A DNA stretch of 64,000 nt from Halomontanus rarus (GCF_017357405.1 NZ_CP071597.1:806001-870000), one strand, 5' to 3'. Counted from the first letter of the stretch, positions 9,685-18,904 are shown. The notes: generated by a model from the letters alone, not told the origin. A program made the numbers and translations.

Positions 9685-10677
9685 TCAGCGGCCCTCTTCT
9701 GTGTGGTGCTCGACGGGTGTCACGCGGAGTTCCCCAAACCCGTACTTCGAATGGGTGCCGACCCGCGTGATCGCGTTCGTCGCTGTTCGACTGGGCAATC
9801 GCCGGTATAGCCGACAACCTGGCCGTGATCGATCGTCTCGCACCGATAGACGTCGCCACCCTCGACGATCCGCTCTTCACGCTGGCGCAATTGACGCTCG
9901 CCATCAACGCGCCACCACCACGGCACGTCCATGTCGGTTGTCGCGGGGTAGTCCGACTGGAGGACGTATAATGTGACGAGCTTGAGGACGTGTGCCTCGC
10001 CCTCACGAAGCCGGGAGTAGTCAAGCGCGTTGAGGTCAACCAGTTGCGTGTTCCGCAGCCGAGTCGTCCCGTAGCCGTGATTGCGCTGGCCGCCAAACCG
10101 GAGACCATTGAGTAGTGTTTCCTCGAGTGGCAAGAGACCCGGCTCGTCAGCGTGCAGGTAGGCATGGATGTACCATGTCGTCGTCTGCAGATCCGTTCGG
10201 TCGGCTACCGGTCGGCCCATGATCGTTTCGTGGGCCAGCGCGGGCTGACGGTATTGGGTGCGGATGTCATGGGTGTTGAGCGCGTCTCGCGGGCGTGAGT
10301 CGAGGAGCTACAGCTGCGAGGGGTCACGAAACAGGAACAGGTCATCGTAGACCTCGACATCGGCCAGCGACGACCCGAGAAAAGGCTTGACACCGCTTTC
10401 GGAGTGTTCCTTGGGGAACGTCCCGAACTGGCCAGGGACGAACAGCCCGTGGCTGGCATGAATCGACTGCTGTCACTCATCCGGGAGTGCCAACCCGAGA
10501 GCATGGTAGATGGCGTTCCCCGTCACGTAGTAGGGGTGACCGAGATCGTCCATCTCGAGTTCCCACAGGACCTGCTGGATACGCGTCACGGCCAGCCACC
10601 CCAGTTACGGACGTCTTCGAGGTATTGGAGTGCCGTCAACCAGCTCCGAATGCGGTCTGCTCGAGACGCCCACACGA
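9685..10677 (-). pseudogene. Multi-lesion gene with RAMP-like Gly-rich motifs
   Basis: Frame-corrected reading gives about 330 residues. The N-terminal part has ALQYLEDVRNWGG, then a frameshift, then LEMDDLGHPYYVTGNAIYHA. In-frame stops follow (TGA near 10473, TAG at 10308-10310), then LFLFRDPSQ and LNGLRFGGQRNHGYG. A frameshift near 9795 restores ITRVGTHSKYGFGELRV before the stop at 9685. GxxNxGYG and GxxxxYGFG loops resemble the glycine-rich loops of RAMP/Cas6-like ferredoxin folds, but that is inference. It is clearly a former gene carrying at least four inactivating lesions, now between transposon debris. The start is uncertain (possible GTG). Confidence 0.6.
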
Positions 10678-10730
10678 TACCATGATCTTTTGGAAGTATT
10701 CCTTTCTCGGCTGTCGTCGTCCCACCGGCT

Positions 10731-10910
10731 ATGGGTCTCCACGAGTGGCCAACATTCGCCATCGATCTCTGTGTTCTTTGCACGCTTGGACTCATTTACG
10801 TGACGGGGCTCACGGTGCAAACGATCGTCGCAACTGGGATCCGAACCGGGAAGACGGTCGGGACGCGGCTGCAGATTACACGGCAGGAAGATACCGCGAT
10901 CCACCGGTGA
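10731..10910 (+). CDS. 59-aa single-TM membrane protein
   Basis: ATG at 10731 opens a 59-codon frame. It has a short N-terminus (MGLHEWPTF), one hydrophobic segment (residues ~9-38), then a basic and polar tail (RTGKTVGTRLQITRQ). Third-position GC bias looks haloarchaeal. This kind of one-TM miniprotein is common near haloarchaeal mobile regions. No family is recognised. The remainder of 10911-11178 holds nothing convincing. Confidence 0.5.
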   Translation: MGLHEWPTFAIDLCVLCTLGLIYVTGLTVQTIVATGIRTGKTVGTRLQITRQEDTAIHR

Positions 10911-11178
10911 ACTGTCTGGCGACCGAGTCGGCTGAGCGCCTCGCAAGCTAGACTGGTTGCTCCGTCGTGGAATCGTACACAGAGCGCCGGGGACGGTCTC
11001 GCAGGGACTACGCCATGCGGTGCCGATCGGCTGAGAGACGGCCGCGTCTGTACGGCTCTGGGCGGAGCAGACGCGGCTTACAGTGTACGAACAGCCGTTC
11101 GATCTTCAAAACAGTCCAAAATTCCCACAAACAGACTGGGTGTTCGAGACCGATTCGCCGCGAACCGTGCTCGACGGC

Positions 11179-12423
11179 TCAGTCCTGGCAGTCGGTGACC
11201 GCGCTCAGGTAGAACGCCGAGAACACGGTCTGGAGGCCGAGCACGATCGCCGTGAACGCGACGAGCGAGCCCATGGTGAACGTCATCGAGCCGAACCCGC
11301 TCGAGATCCACTGATAGACCAAGACCCCGGCGTACACGCCACCGACCGCAAACATCGCGACCCCGATCGACGCCCCACGCTCGAGTGAGAGCGATTCGGT
11401 CACCCGGTTCGTGATCGGATCCTCGGGTTTCCGAATGGGGTTACTCGAGACGGAAGCGAAGATGCCGAGTGTGCCGATCTGGTAGCCGACGATCGTCAAC
11501 AGGCTCCCGGCGATCATCGAGTGGAGCCCGAAGTTCACACCGCCGACCGTCATCCCGCTGAACGCGAGCCCCATCACGGCCAGCCCCAGCACGCCGAGAA
11601 CGGCCCCCGGCGCCGAAAACAGGTACCCGGGGGCGTTGACCAGCATGAACCGAACGTGGCGCCAGCCGTCGGCAAAACTCTCGAGGGTCTCTTCTCCCTC
11701 GCGTTCGTGGTAGACGATGGGCACTTCGACGATCTCGAGGCCCTGAGCGCCGGCTTCCATGATCATCTCCGAGGCGAACTCCATTCCGTTGGTCTCGACA
11801 GGCATCGCCTCGTAGGCCTCTTTGGTAAAGATCCGAAAGCCGCTGTGGGCGTCGCTGACGCCAGCACCGTAGAAGACGTTCAGGAACTTCGTCAGAAGCG
11901 GATTCCCAATGTGCTGGTGCAGTGGCGGCATGGCACCGGGTTTGATTTCACCGGCCAGCCGACTCCCCATGACCATATCCGCCTCTTCCTCACGGAGGTG
12001 ACTCAGCAGCCGCGGGATTTGTTCAAAGTCGTATGTGGTGTCCGCATCTCCCATCACGATGTAGTCGCCGCGCGCCCGCTCGAAGGCGTAGCGGTAGGCG
12101 TAGCCGTAGCCCTTCCCGTCGGGTTCGATGACGATCGCGCCCATCTCCCGGCCGATCTCGGGCGTTCGATCGGTCGAACTGTCGCTGAGGATGATCTCGG
12201 CGGTCATCCCGAGTTCAGCGATTGCGTTCTTTGCGCGCTCGATACATTCGCCAACGCCGTCCTCCTCGTTGAGTGTGGGCATGACGACGCTGAGTTGCGG
12301 CGTGGCGTCGCTGTCCTGCTCGCAAAGGAGTGCATCTGCTTCGTGAGTCTGTGCGACGACGCGCTGGTGGTCGCCGGTCTCGGAAACTGCAGCCCCCGTT
12401 GATTTGTCAAGTTCAGTAGCCAT
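11179..12423 (-). CDS. GT2 dolichol-phosphate-sugar synthase-like protein, copy A
   Basis: A GT2 catalytic domain spans residues ~42-260: SVVMPTLNEEDGVGECIERA, a SDSSTDRTPE loop, GDADTTYDF as the DxD metal site, and the acceptor-side YHEREGE. Four C-terminal TM segments follow (residues ~280-410). The layout matches archaeal AglJ/DPM-like enzymes that charge dolichol phosphate with a sugar for N-glycosylation. It is one of two adjacent paralogues on the same strand, with 320 bases between them. An extended hydrophilic N-terminus (~40 aa) precedes the catalytic domain. Confidence 0.85.
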   Translation of the reverse strand: MATELDKSTGAAVSETGDHQRVVAQTHEADALLCEQDSDATPQLSVVMPTLNEEDGVGECIERAKNAIAELGMTAEIILSDSSTDRTPEIGREMGAIVIEPDGKGYGYAYRYAFERARGDYIVMGDADTTYDFEQIPRLLSHLREEEADMVMGSRLAGEIKPGAMPPLHQHIGNPLLTKFLNVFYGAGVSDAHSGFRIFTKEAYEAMPVETNGMEFASEMIMEAGAQGLEIVEVPIVYHEREGEETLESFADGWRHVRFMLVNAPGYLFSAPGAVLGVLGLAVMGLAFSGMTVGGVNFGLHSMIAGSLLTIVGYQIGTLGIFASVSSNPIRKPEDPITNRVTESLSLERGASIGVAMFAVGGVYAGVLVYQWISSGFGSMTFTMGSLVAFTAIVLGLQTVFSAFYLSAVTDCQD

Positions 12424-12744
12424 TAGTATCGCTTATAAATATTGCACACCTGTGTCCGCGTAGACGCCTCCGTTATCCCTGAGAGCGCCCGATTTCACAG
12501 TTGGTGTATGCAAGGGAGAACGACTCAATAAATGTTTGGGTGTTTAGATGTCCCATTAATAACCATGGGAGATGAATAGCCCGTGGACTGGTACCACGAC
12601 TCGGTGTGGGGTCGTCGTGTAGCGAAATTTGCCGCGGATCGGCCGAATGCAGTGTGGGCGCAGAGCTCGGAAGATGGTCTCTTCCGACTGTGGTCACCAA
12701 CCGAATCGACGATGTGTAGAGTCACAGATTCTGGGGGTTTCCGG

Positions 12745-14010
12745 CTATTCACCGTTGATCGCGCTCAGGTAGAACGCCGAAAACACGGTCTGGAGACCGA
12801 TCACGATCGCCGTAAACGCGGCGAGTGCCCCCATCGTGAACAGGACCGACCCGAACCCACCCGAGACCCACTGAGAGAGCAACACGCCAACGTAGATGCT
12901 ACCGACGGCGAAGATGATCGTTCCGGCCGTCGCTCCGTGCTCGAGTGAGAGCGAGTCGGTTGCCCACATCGTGATCGGATCCTCGGGTTTCTGGATCGGA
13001 TCACTCGTGACCGCGGCGAAGATCCCCAGCGTGCCAATCTGGTAGCCGACGATCGTCAACAGGCTCCCGGCAATCATCGAGTGCACGCCGAAGGTCACAC
13101 CACCAACGGAGAGTCCGCTGAGCGCGAGCCCCATCACGACCACCCCGAGCACACCGAGAACGAGCCCCGGCGCCGAAAACAGGTACCCGGGGGCGTTGAC
13201 CAGCATGAATCGAACGTGGCGCCACCCGTCACGAAAGCTCTCGAGCGTTGCTTCGCCTTCCCGTTCGTGATAGGTGATCGGTACCTCTTCGATCGTCATA
13301 TCCTGGGCGCCGGCCTCCATGATCATCTCCGAGGCGAACTCCATTCCGTCGGTCTGCAAGTCGAGGTGCTCGAGTGAGTCGGTTCGAATGATCCGAAAGC
13401 CGCTGTGGGCGTCGCTGACACCGGCGCCGTAGAACACGTTCAGGAACTTCGTGAGGAGCGGATTGCCGACGTACTGGTGCAACGCAGGCATCGCCCCGGG
13501 GGTGATCTCGCCGTCGAGACGGCTTCCCATCACCATGTCGGCGTCCGTCCGTTCCAGTCGAGCTAACAGTTCTGGAATCGCTTCGAAGTCGTACGTCGTG
13601 TCAGCATCGCCGATCACGATGTACTCACCACGGGCACGTTCGAAGGCATACCGGTACGCGTAGCCGTAGCCTGGCGCATCGGGTTCGACGACGATCGTCC
13701 CCATTTCCCGGCCGATTTCCGGCGTGCGGTCGGTCGAGCTATCGCTGAGGATGATCTCGGTGGGTACCCCGAGTTCGGCGATCGCAGTTTTCGCGCGGTC
13801 GATACACTCGCCGACACCCTCCTCTTCGTTGAGCGTGGGCATCACGATGCTGATCGCTGGATCGACGTCGTCCTCCCGGCCCACGAGAAGCTGAGTACCG
13901 TCCTCCACGTCTGTGTCCGTCCTCTCGAATTCGTGGGCTTCGGTTGAGTTGCCTCGTGGAAACGATGCACCAGTATCTTGTCTCGTCGTATGCTGACTCT
14001 GCTTCGTCAT
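12745..14010 (-). CDS. GT2 dolichol-phosphate-sugar synthase-like protein, copy B
   Basis: Near-identical architecture to copy A: SIVMPTLNEEEGVGECIDRA, SDSSTDRTPE, GDADTTYDF, YHEREGE and four C-terminal TM segments. The start at 14010 (MTKQSQHT) gives 421 aa and matches copy A in length; an upstream ATG at 14046 is possible. The two copies differ mostly in the hydrophilic N-terminal ~60 residues and in a patch near residues 215-225 (acceptor-proximal), so they may have diverged in substrate. The tandem arrangement implies local duplication. A TATA-like AT block lies at 14051-14060. Confidence 0.85.
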   Translation of the reverse strand: MTKQSQHTTRQDTGASFPRGNSTEAHEFERTDTDVEDGTQLLVGREDDVDPAISIVMPTLNEEEGVGECIDRAKTAIAELGVPTEIILSDSSTDRTPEIGREMGTIVVEPDAPGYGYAYRYAFERARGEYIVIGDADTTYDFEAIPELLARLERTDADMVMGSRLDGEITPGAMPALHQYVGNPLLTKFLNVFYGAGVSDAHSGFRIIRTDSLEHLDLQTDGMEFASEMIMEAGAQDMTIEEVPITYHEREGEATLESFRDGWRHVRFMLVNAPGYLFSAPGLVLGVLGVVVMGLALSGLSVGGVTFGVHSMIAGSLLTIVGYQIGTLGIFAAVTSDPIQKPEDPITMWATDSLSLEHGATAGTIIFAVGSIYVGVLLSQWVSGGFGSVLFTMGALAAFTAIVIGLQTVFSAFYLSAINGE

Positions 14011-14046
14011 ATTATTCCGTTCACAATTGCGATCACTTATCACCAT

Positions 14047-14401
14047 CTATTAATTTAAACATCTATTCTCGCAATCTTCAGATTATCTCTTGACACGTGT
14101 TCCGTACAGTAGTCCAGTATAAATAGAACGGGGGAACAGATTCAATCCACTTAGTATATTTATACGTATCTTATAGCTATGGAACATGACCTCTCAGACC
14201 TCATATAGATATTGCACCTAATAGAAATTGCCTATGCTTACGTAATAGTTGACACCCTCAATTGTCGCCATCATTCACAAACATGATAATATAATATATT
14301 GTATGTTATCTCAAGACTGGTGAACCATCTGAATCCTGTCTCTAATAAAATCACCATTGATTCTCTCAGGGCGAAAACCGTATACGTCCTTCTATCTCTC
14401 C
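14047..14401. other. AT-rich intergenic region
   Basis: About 355 bases of AT-rich DNA upstream of the GT2 pair contain several TATA-like stretches (for example near 14115 and 14160) and no supported gene. It probably carries the GT2 promoter. Confidence 0.4.
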
Positions 14402-14665
14402 CTAATCAACAAATTCCGTCGCTGTCACGTGACGTATTTCATCTTTCACATTCGAGTTGCTACCCTGTTCATCCTCGTTGAGCAATTGTTCAGGTTTCGC
14501 CTCGAATTTGGCATCTGAGGGTGCCCTCAAGAGATTGTTCCTATGGATCGACTGCTGACGTGTTGTCACGTGCGGACTCAGTATGCTCGGTCCGCTCTGA
14601 CTTGACCGCCAACCAGTCGGTAGCCAGTTCGAAAACGACGGACACTGCGAGCACGGCACCCCCGT
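14402..14665 (-). pseudogene. Decayed copy of the SHOCT-like membrane protein gene
   Basis: The minus strand ends with DAKFEAKPEQLL...DEIRHVTATEFVD, which aligns with the C-terminus of the intact gene at 25557-25955 (DAEFEAELEQLF...DETRRSTEREFAD). Upstream nucleotides at 14581-14660 match the segment encoding the TM2 end and linker in the intact gene, but the frames are broken. It is therefore a frameshifted, 5'-truncated paralogue. Confidence 0.65.
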
Positions 14666-14741
14666 CTGAGGGGCAGACAGCAGTCGACCGTCGTGAACTC
14701 AAGTCGCTCAGTACGGGCGAGACACATAGCTAACTGCGAAG

Positions 14742-14830
14742 AGGTTCTCGGTGACTGCGCTAAAGAGCGTGCGACACTCCTTCAAATTGACGCACTCCAC
14801 GGCCACGCTGTCGTGGCGGGCGGCGAATTC
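14742..14830 (-). pseudogene. Remnant A of an ARHDSV-motif protein
   Basis: Frame-corrected minus-strand reading gives FAARHDSVAVECVN followed by CRTLFSAVTENL. It aligns with the fragment at 15245-15351. The parent family is not recognised. The two remnants flank the small secreted-protein gene at 14942-15181. Confidence 0.4.
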
Positions 14831-14941
14831 TCGAGGAAGCCAGCGGCCAGTGGACGAATCTGCTCGATTAGCACAATAGTCCAGTTAGTTTGGATACGTG
14901 TTTAAGCTGATAGCAGGTCTATATAACGATGGTGAGACATT

Positions 14942-15181
14942 GTGAGAATGACAACCCGATCTATCGTACTGGTAATACTGGTTTTCTGCCTGACTGTCGG
15001 AAGCGTGGGAATAGCCACTGCAGCTCCGACATCGCCGACGGACGTCGGTTGTCCTCCGGCCTTTGATGGAGCCGTTGCGACGCTGGGTGATACGACGGAC
15101 CGTAACTCCGACTCTGTGATCTGTGTGAAAGAGACACCGGCCGAGAAGGTTGTTGCTATTGATAACAACGTGCGCCGGTAA
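14942..15181 (+). CDS. Small secreted protein (79 aa) with signal peptide
   Basis: An N-terminal signal peptide (basic MRMTTR, hydrophobic SIVLVILVFCLTVGSVGIA, then TAAP as a likely cleavage site) precedes a ~50-residue mature part with two Cys (CPPAFDG and VICVKE). They could form one disulfide. The start is GTG at 14942 or ATG at 14948. The function is unknown. It lies between two homologous gene remnants. Confidence 0.5.
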   Translation: MRMTTRSIVLVILVFCLTVGSVGIATAAPTSPTDVGCPPAFDGAVATLGDTTDRNSDSVICVKETPAEKVVAIDNNVRR

Positions 15182-15244
15182 AGACACAAAAGGCATCCTG
15201 AATGTGCGGAATCAATCGCGTCGATGCCCCATTTTTCAATAGCG

Positions 15245-15351
15245 AGGTGCAAGGTGGAAGTAACCGCGCTGAACAACGGCTGCGATTCCTTGACGGACTC
15301 GATGGTCACGCTCTCGTGTCGGGCAGTGAAGCGGTCGTCGTATGTAATCAT
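15245..15351 (-). pseudogene. Remnant B of an ARHDSV-motif protein
   Basis: The minus-strand peptide YDDRFTARHESVTIESVKE then PLFSAVTSTLHLAIEKWGID matches remnant A at 14742-14830. The open frame runs past the homologous part into unrelated sequence, so it is judged a fragment. No family is recognised. Confidence 0.4.
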
Positions 15352-15626
15352 GACATTCGATGTAGTTCCAGCGGAACGACATGTGTCTGTGAAAGGTGAT
15401 CAGAGGAATTCCGGGACGCGACGCGTGTGCCGGTGATGCGATCGGACCAGTTCGACGTTGTACGGTCCAAGACGGCTGCAGTTCGACTTCGGAAGCCATG
15501 TGTCCGTGTCGGGTACGAAGAAGATCAAACGCGAGGAGTTCCTAGCGAGAGAACTCGAGACGGGAGCCTCCCCCCCTCCCCTCTTCGAGGGGAACGTCGA
15601 CCATTACGAGCGCGAAATCTGTGAAA

Positions 15627-15780
15627 TCACTCCTGCTCTCGAGGATCGTCGACGAGTTCGAACAGCCGGGGTCCTTCGTGAATACACTCGACGTGGCCCG
15701 CCGCTTCGAGCACTTCGAGTTGATCATCGTTCATATCTCTCGAGTAGTTCGTCCAGTCGACAGTGGTTGCTGAGTCCACA
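15627..15780 (-). pseudogene. Fragment of a winged-helix regulator
   Basis: The minus strand encodes VDWTNYSRDMNDDQLEVLEA and ECIHEGPRLFELVDDPRE, a close match to the C-terminal half of the intact winged-helix gene at 36428-36670. The N-terminal helix region is replaced by unrelated sequence. It is probably the residue of a lost cassette of the type seen at 36.4-38.4 kb. Confidence 0.65.
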
Positions 15781-15955
15781 GGCTGACTTTCTGCGTCGAC
15801 ATCCCCAAGCAATTCGATCACTGGTATCTCAGATGGGGAGACCACTGAACGCCTGGTGGAGACTCGGTTGGTGTCGAGTTCCCAACCGTTGCGAGACTAC
15901 AGTTGGAATAGACAGACTGTTAATTCTCTTGAACAAGTATCATTGTGTACAGATC

Positions 15956-16192
15956 ATGAGGGTGTATTGGCCTAGCCCGAACCCGCCGTGTAAACCGAAG
16001 ACATGTACCGAGTGTGAAATCGAAATCGACGGGGATGAAACCGAGGGCTGGTGGCTAGAACGGGAACACTGGCAAAATCCAAACACGTATCATCTGCTTT
16101 GTTTAGAGTGTTGCGTCGAGAAGATGAACGACTGGCCGAATCACCCGGATGTCGACGGCACGGACATGGCGAAAGAACTCCTGGGCGAGTAA
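15956..16192 (+). CDS. 78-aa CxxC zinc-finger protein
   Basis: ATG at 15956 gives 78 residues with two Cys pairs, CTEC near residue 17 and CLECC near 49, around an acidic Trp-rich middle (GWWLEREHW). This is a typical haloarchaeal small zinc-ribbon protein, likely binding one zinc and nucleic acid or a protein partner. The longer upstream frame extension crosses the winged-helix remnant and is not credible. It has no operon partner. Confidence 0.6.
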   Translation: MRVYWPSPNPPCKPKTCTECEIEIDGDETEGWWLEREHWQNPNTYHLLCLECCVEKMNDWPNHPDVDGTDMAKELLGE

Positions 16193-16771
16193 CGGGGGGA
16201 AGACGAGACAGAAGCGACCCGCATCGTGAGACAGGTGTCTCCTGCGTCAACCCGGAGAACGGAATGAGACACGACCGCCGGCGAACCGAAATGCTGGCCG
16301 TGCAATTGTGAGACGTATCGCTGGTCGCGTGGCAGTCACGACCACCGGCTGATGTTTCGAGGGACCGACGAGGGCGAGTTCATGGGAACCGTGCGAACTG
16401 GCAAGAAGAGCAGCCCTCGAACGTGGTGTTCAACTACATCGAGGACTAACCAATCGCTGAGCGGTCGCGTCAATTCGAGATACTCAGCCTCAGACAACAG
16501 TTCGGGGAGCCGATTCGGACCGGCTCGCTCGCGCTCCGACCTACTACGTCGAGGGCCTATGAACCGGAATTCTGGTGTTTTGATATATACCTGTCATCTT
16601 TATCATCCCGTCTCTCGTTTATAAACGTATGAGATATAGTGACAAGACAGTGTCTGGCTGTGTGATTGTTATAACAACGTTTGCACGAGGAGAATCCGTC
16701 AAACTGAGTCACGAAACTGGAGGGGGATGCAGTCTCAACCCAGCCGGGCGATCTGCTGTAAACCACAACAC
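16193..16771. other. Intergenic region without a supported gene
   Basis: Only short frames without family features occur here. The AT-richer part at 16570-16680 probably holds the promoter for the downstream kinase. Confidence 0.4.
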
Positions 16772-17719
16772 ATGACTCGCGTTCCCCAAGTGGTCGCAGT
16801 TGGGAGCGCACTCGTAGACGAACAGTATCAGGTTTCGAATCTGCCAGAACCCGACGGAGGTGCCTACGTCTACGAAGAATCACTTGCTTTTGGCGGCGTT
16901 GCGGCGAATGTCGCTGTAGCACTCTCCCGCTTGGGACGCTCAACTGGTGTCATTGTCTGCCTAGGTGATGACGCGAAAGCCGACGAGGTAAAGCACGATC
17001 TCCGAAAGGAAGATGTCGCAATCGATCAGGTACGGACCAATACCGACACTCGTTCGACGTACTGCATGGTGTTCTGTGATCCCAACGGAGAACGGACGAT
17101 CATCACCTGCGGCGGAGCAGCAAAAGACCTCACATTAGTTCCTGAAGATGACGAGTATCTCCGGTCCGCTGATCTCGTTTTCGCCAATAGTTTTTGCCCG
17201 AACCAAGTAACTCAACGATTGAGCACCCTTTCGATGAACGGAGAGATCAAACTAGCATTTGATCTCGCTAGTCCGTTAAAAGAATTGGAAGGTCGGGGAA
17301 CAGAACGCGATACGTTAGATGATTTACTGCCCCACCTCTCACTGTTCACTGCAAACAAAATATCGATCAACTCCTACCTTGGCGTTCAGGGCGAAGAAGC
17401 AGTCGACCTCCTACGGAAGCGCGGCGTTCGTCGAGGAGCGCTCACCTCTGGTGAGCACGGCGCTCTCTTATGGGACTGTGAGAGAAGTATCGACATCCCC
17501 GCTCTCGATGTGGAGGTTGTCGATACCACGGGTGCGGGTGACGCTTTCAGTAGCGGGTTGATACATAAATGGCTGCTTGAGAGAGAGTCCATCGAGAACG
17601 CTGGTCGCTTTGCTGCCGCAGCTGGTGGATATAACTGCACCAAGAAGAGTGCTCGTGGTGGTATGGATGATGAAGAGCAGATAGAAGCCTTCCTGAATTC
17701 GTGTTCTCCTCGATTATAG
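16772..17719 (+). CDS. PfkB-family carbohydrate kinase
   Basis: A 315-aa ribokinase-like protein. The N-terminal substrate region shows FGGVAANVAVALSRLG (near residue 40). The C-terminal PfkB signature DTTGAGDAFSSGLIHKW (near residue 250) contains the catalytic base Asp and the anion hole. It phosphorylates a sugar or nucleoside using ATP. The substrate cannot be told. ATG at 16772 is preferred over 16727 because family alignment begins at VPQVVAVGS. It stands alone, followed by IS605-type hairpin debris. Confidence 0.85.
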   Translation: MTRVPQVVAVGSALVDEQYQVSNLPEPDGGAYVYEESLAFGGVAANVAVALSRLGRSTGVIVCLGDDAKADEVKHDLRKEDVAIDQVRTNTDTRSTYCMVFCDPNGERTIITCGGAAKDLTLVPEDDEYLRSADLVFANSFCPNQVTQRLSTLSMNGEIKLAFDLASPLKELEGRGTERDTLDDLLPHLSLFTANKISINSYLGVQGEEAVDLLRKRGVRRGALTSGEHGALLWDCERSIDIPALDVEVVDTTGAGDAFSSGLIHKWLLERESIENAGRFAAAAGGYNCTKKSARGGMDDEEQIEAFLNSCSPRL

Positions 17720-17773
17720 GCTTTAGCAGCTGCGTAGCTGAGTGTCCGTAGATATTCTAACGAAAACGGAAAC

Positions 17774-17792
17774 CTTGCCCTTCAGGGCGAGA
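17774..17792. repeat. IS605-type hairpin (family A)
   Basis: Arms CTTGCCCT and AGGGCGAG around a 2-base loop are followed by AGGATGTCAA, the same tail as the hairpin at 25482-25519. The reverse complement shows the family loop CTGAAG. It lies directly beside the truncated thermosome gene. Confidence 0.6.
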
Positions 17793-17822
17793 GGATGTCA
17801 AGATCCAGCTAGTCGCCGACCC

Positions 17823-18110
17823 TCACATCGCGCCGCCCATGCCGCCGCCGGGGCCGCCAGCGGGTGGCCCACCCGCGTCGTCATCGGCGGTGTCGACCTG
17901 GCCGCCCTTGAGCTCGCCGGCCACGACGACGTCGTCGATGCGAAGCAGCATGACCGCCGCCTCGGTCGCGCTCTCGATCGCCTGGGTCTTCACGCGCAGC
18001 GGCGTGATGACTCCCTCGTGTTCCGTGTCGATAACGTCGCCAGTGTAGGCGTTGAGACCAGCGGCCGTTATGCCGGTATCGTGCTGGTTCCGGACGACCA
18101 ACATGGGTCG
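17823..18110 (-). pseudogene. Thermosome (group II chaperonin) C-terminal fragment
   Basis: The minus strand reads GLNAYTGDVIDTEHEG, PLRVKTQAIESATEAAVMLL and RIDDVVVAGELKGGQ, ending in a GGPGGGMGGAM tail. This is the conserved apical-to-equatorial C-terminus and Gly/Met tail of haloarchaeal thermosomes. Only about 95 of the usual ~550 residues remain. No start with a proper N-terminus exists. It is probably a stray piece left by recombination or IS activity, with the working gene elsewhere in the genome. Confidence 0.8.
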
Positions 18111-18177
18111 TGTCCATCCGGTCTCGGGTGGCATCGGATCGGCCGGCAGCTCGGAGCCCATCGGATCGGTGCCACGC

Positions 18178-18306
18178 TCACCGGCTCAATCGGTCCCGCC
18201 ACGTGTGACCCGCCGTCAGTAGAGGCATCAGCACATAGAGCCCCAGGAAGCCACCGATGACGAGCAGCAGCAGCACTTCGTCAATCGTGTAGAGGATCCC
18301 CATCAT
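18178..18306 (-). CDS. 42-aa single-TM miniprotein
   Basis: Reading MMGILYTIDEVLLLLVIGGF then LGLYVLMPLLTAGHTWRDRL gives one or two closely spaced hydrophobic stretches and a short basic tail. Two adjacent ATG codons start it. An AT-rich TATA-like run sits about 30 bases upstream (around 18335-18350). No family is recognised. Confidence 0.45.
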   Translation of the reverse strand: MMGILYTIDEVLLLLVIGGFLGLYVLMPLLTAGHTWRDRLSR

Positions 18307-18752
18307 ACGGCCAGAAGAACCGGGTCTTTCATTATAGTTATTACGGCCAGTCCGGTGTGGCGAGCGGTGCCACGCGACCCCGCCGAGTGCGCCTTCCTGT
18401 CCCGTGACGCCCAGCGGGGCGGCGAGACAGAGGACTGAGAGTGGGGACCGGTGACTCCACTTTTTCTGTCTGCGACGATGCCTCCCGAACAGTCGACGGC
18501 GATATCAGAACCCCCAGGTGTGTGAGCATTACGCCTTCAACTGGCCTGTCTCCGACCAGCCGCTTCTCAGCCAGCGGCCAGGTCAGGTATTGATTCCCGT
18601 GGTTGTCGGGGTGGATTTTTGACGTTAATACGGAAGTCTCCACCGGCTGCACTAGTAAAAACGCGCAATCCTCCGCCTAACCAGACGGTTTCAAATCTCG
18701 AGTCACAGTCATAATAGCACCACTTTACCGCTTCCAACCCCACGTCTAGCCC

Positions 18753-18860
18753 GTGTGGCCACTTGGACACGTCGCGGTCGCCTACTGCTGCGACAGTCTC
18801 TCGACTCGAGTCCGCTTTGAAGGTGGAGACACGCTCGAGAGGATCGGAAGGACAACGACC
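18753..18860 (+). pseudogene. 5' remnant of a DUF457-type gene, copy 1
   Basis: From a GTG, the sequence encodes WPLGHVAVAYCCDSLSTRVRF, almost identical to the first ~25 codons of the intact gene at 41080. It then diverges abruptly into GGDTLERI. Homology also covers ~60 bases of upstream promoter region. The same breakpoint occurs in copy 2 (31936). Confidence 0.75.
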
Positions 18861-18904
18861 GGTTATACTACTTCCTTCCCGACTCCGAGGACCCACTGCA
18901 GTAC

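Noticed and set aside
9720-10220. A 166-aa minus-strand ORF taken as a complete gene
   Set aside because: It is the middle of a larger damaged gene: homologous-looking sequence continues upstream past stop codons and the C-terminus continues in another frame.
11521-12402. 293-aa plus-strand ORF
   Set aside because: Antisense to the GT2 gene, whose catalytic motifs are unambiguous.
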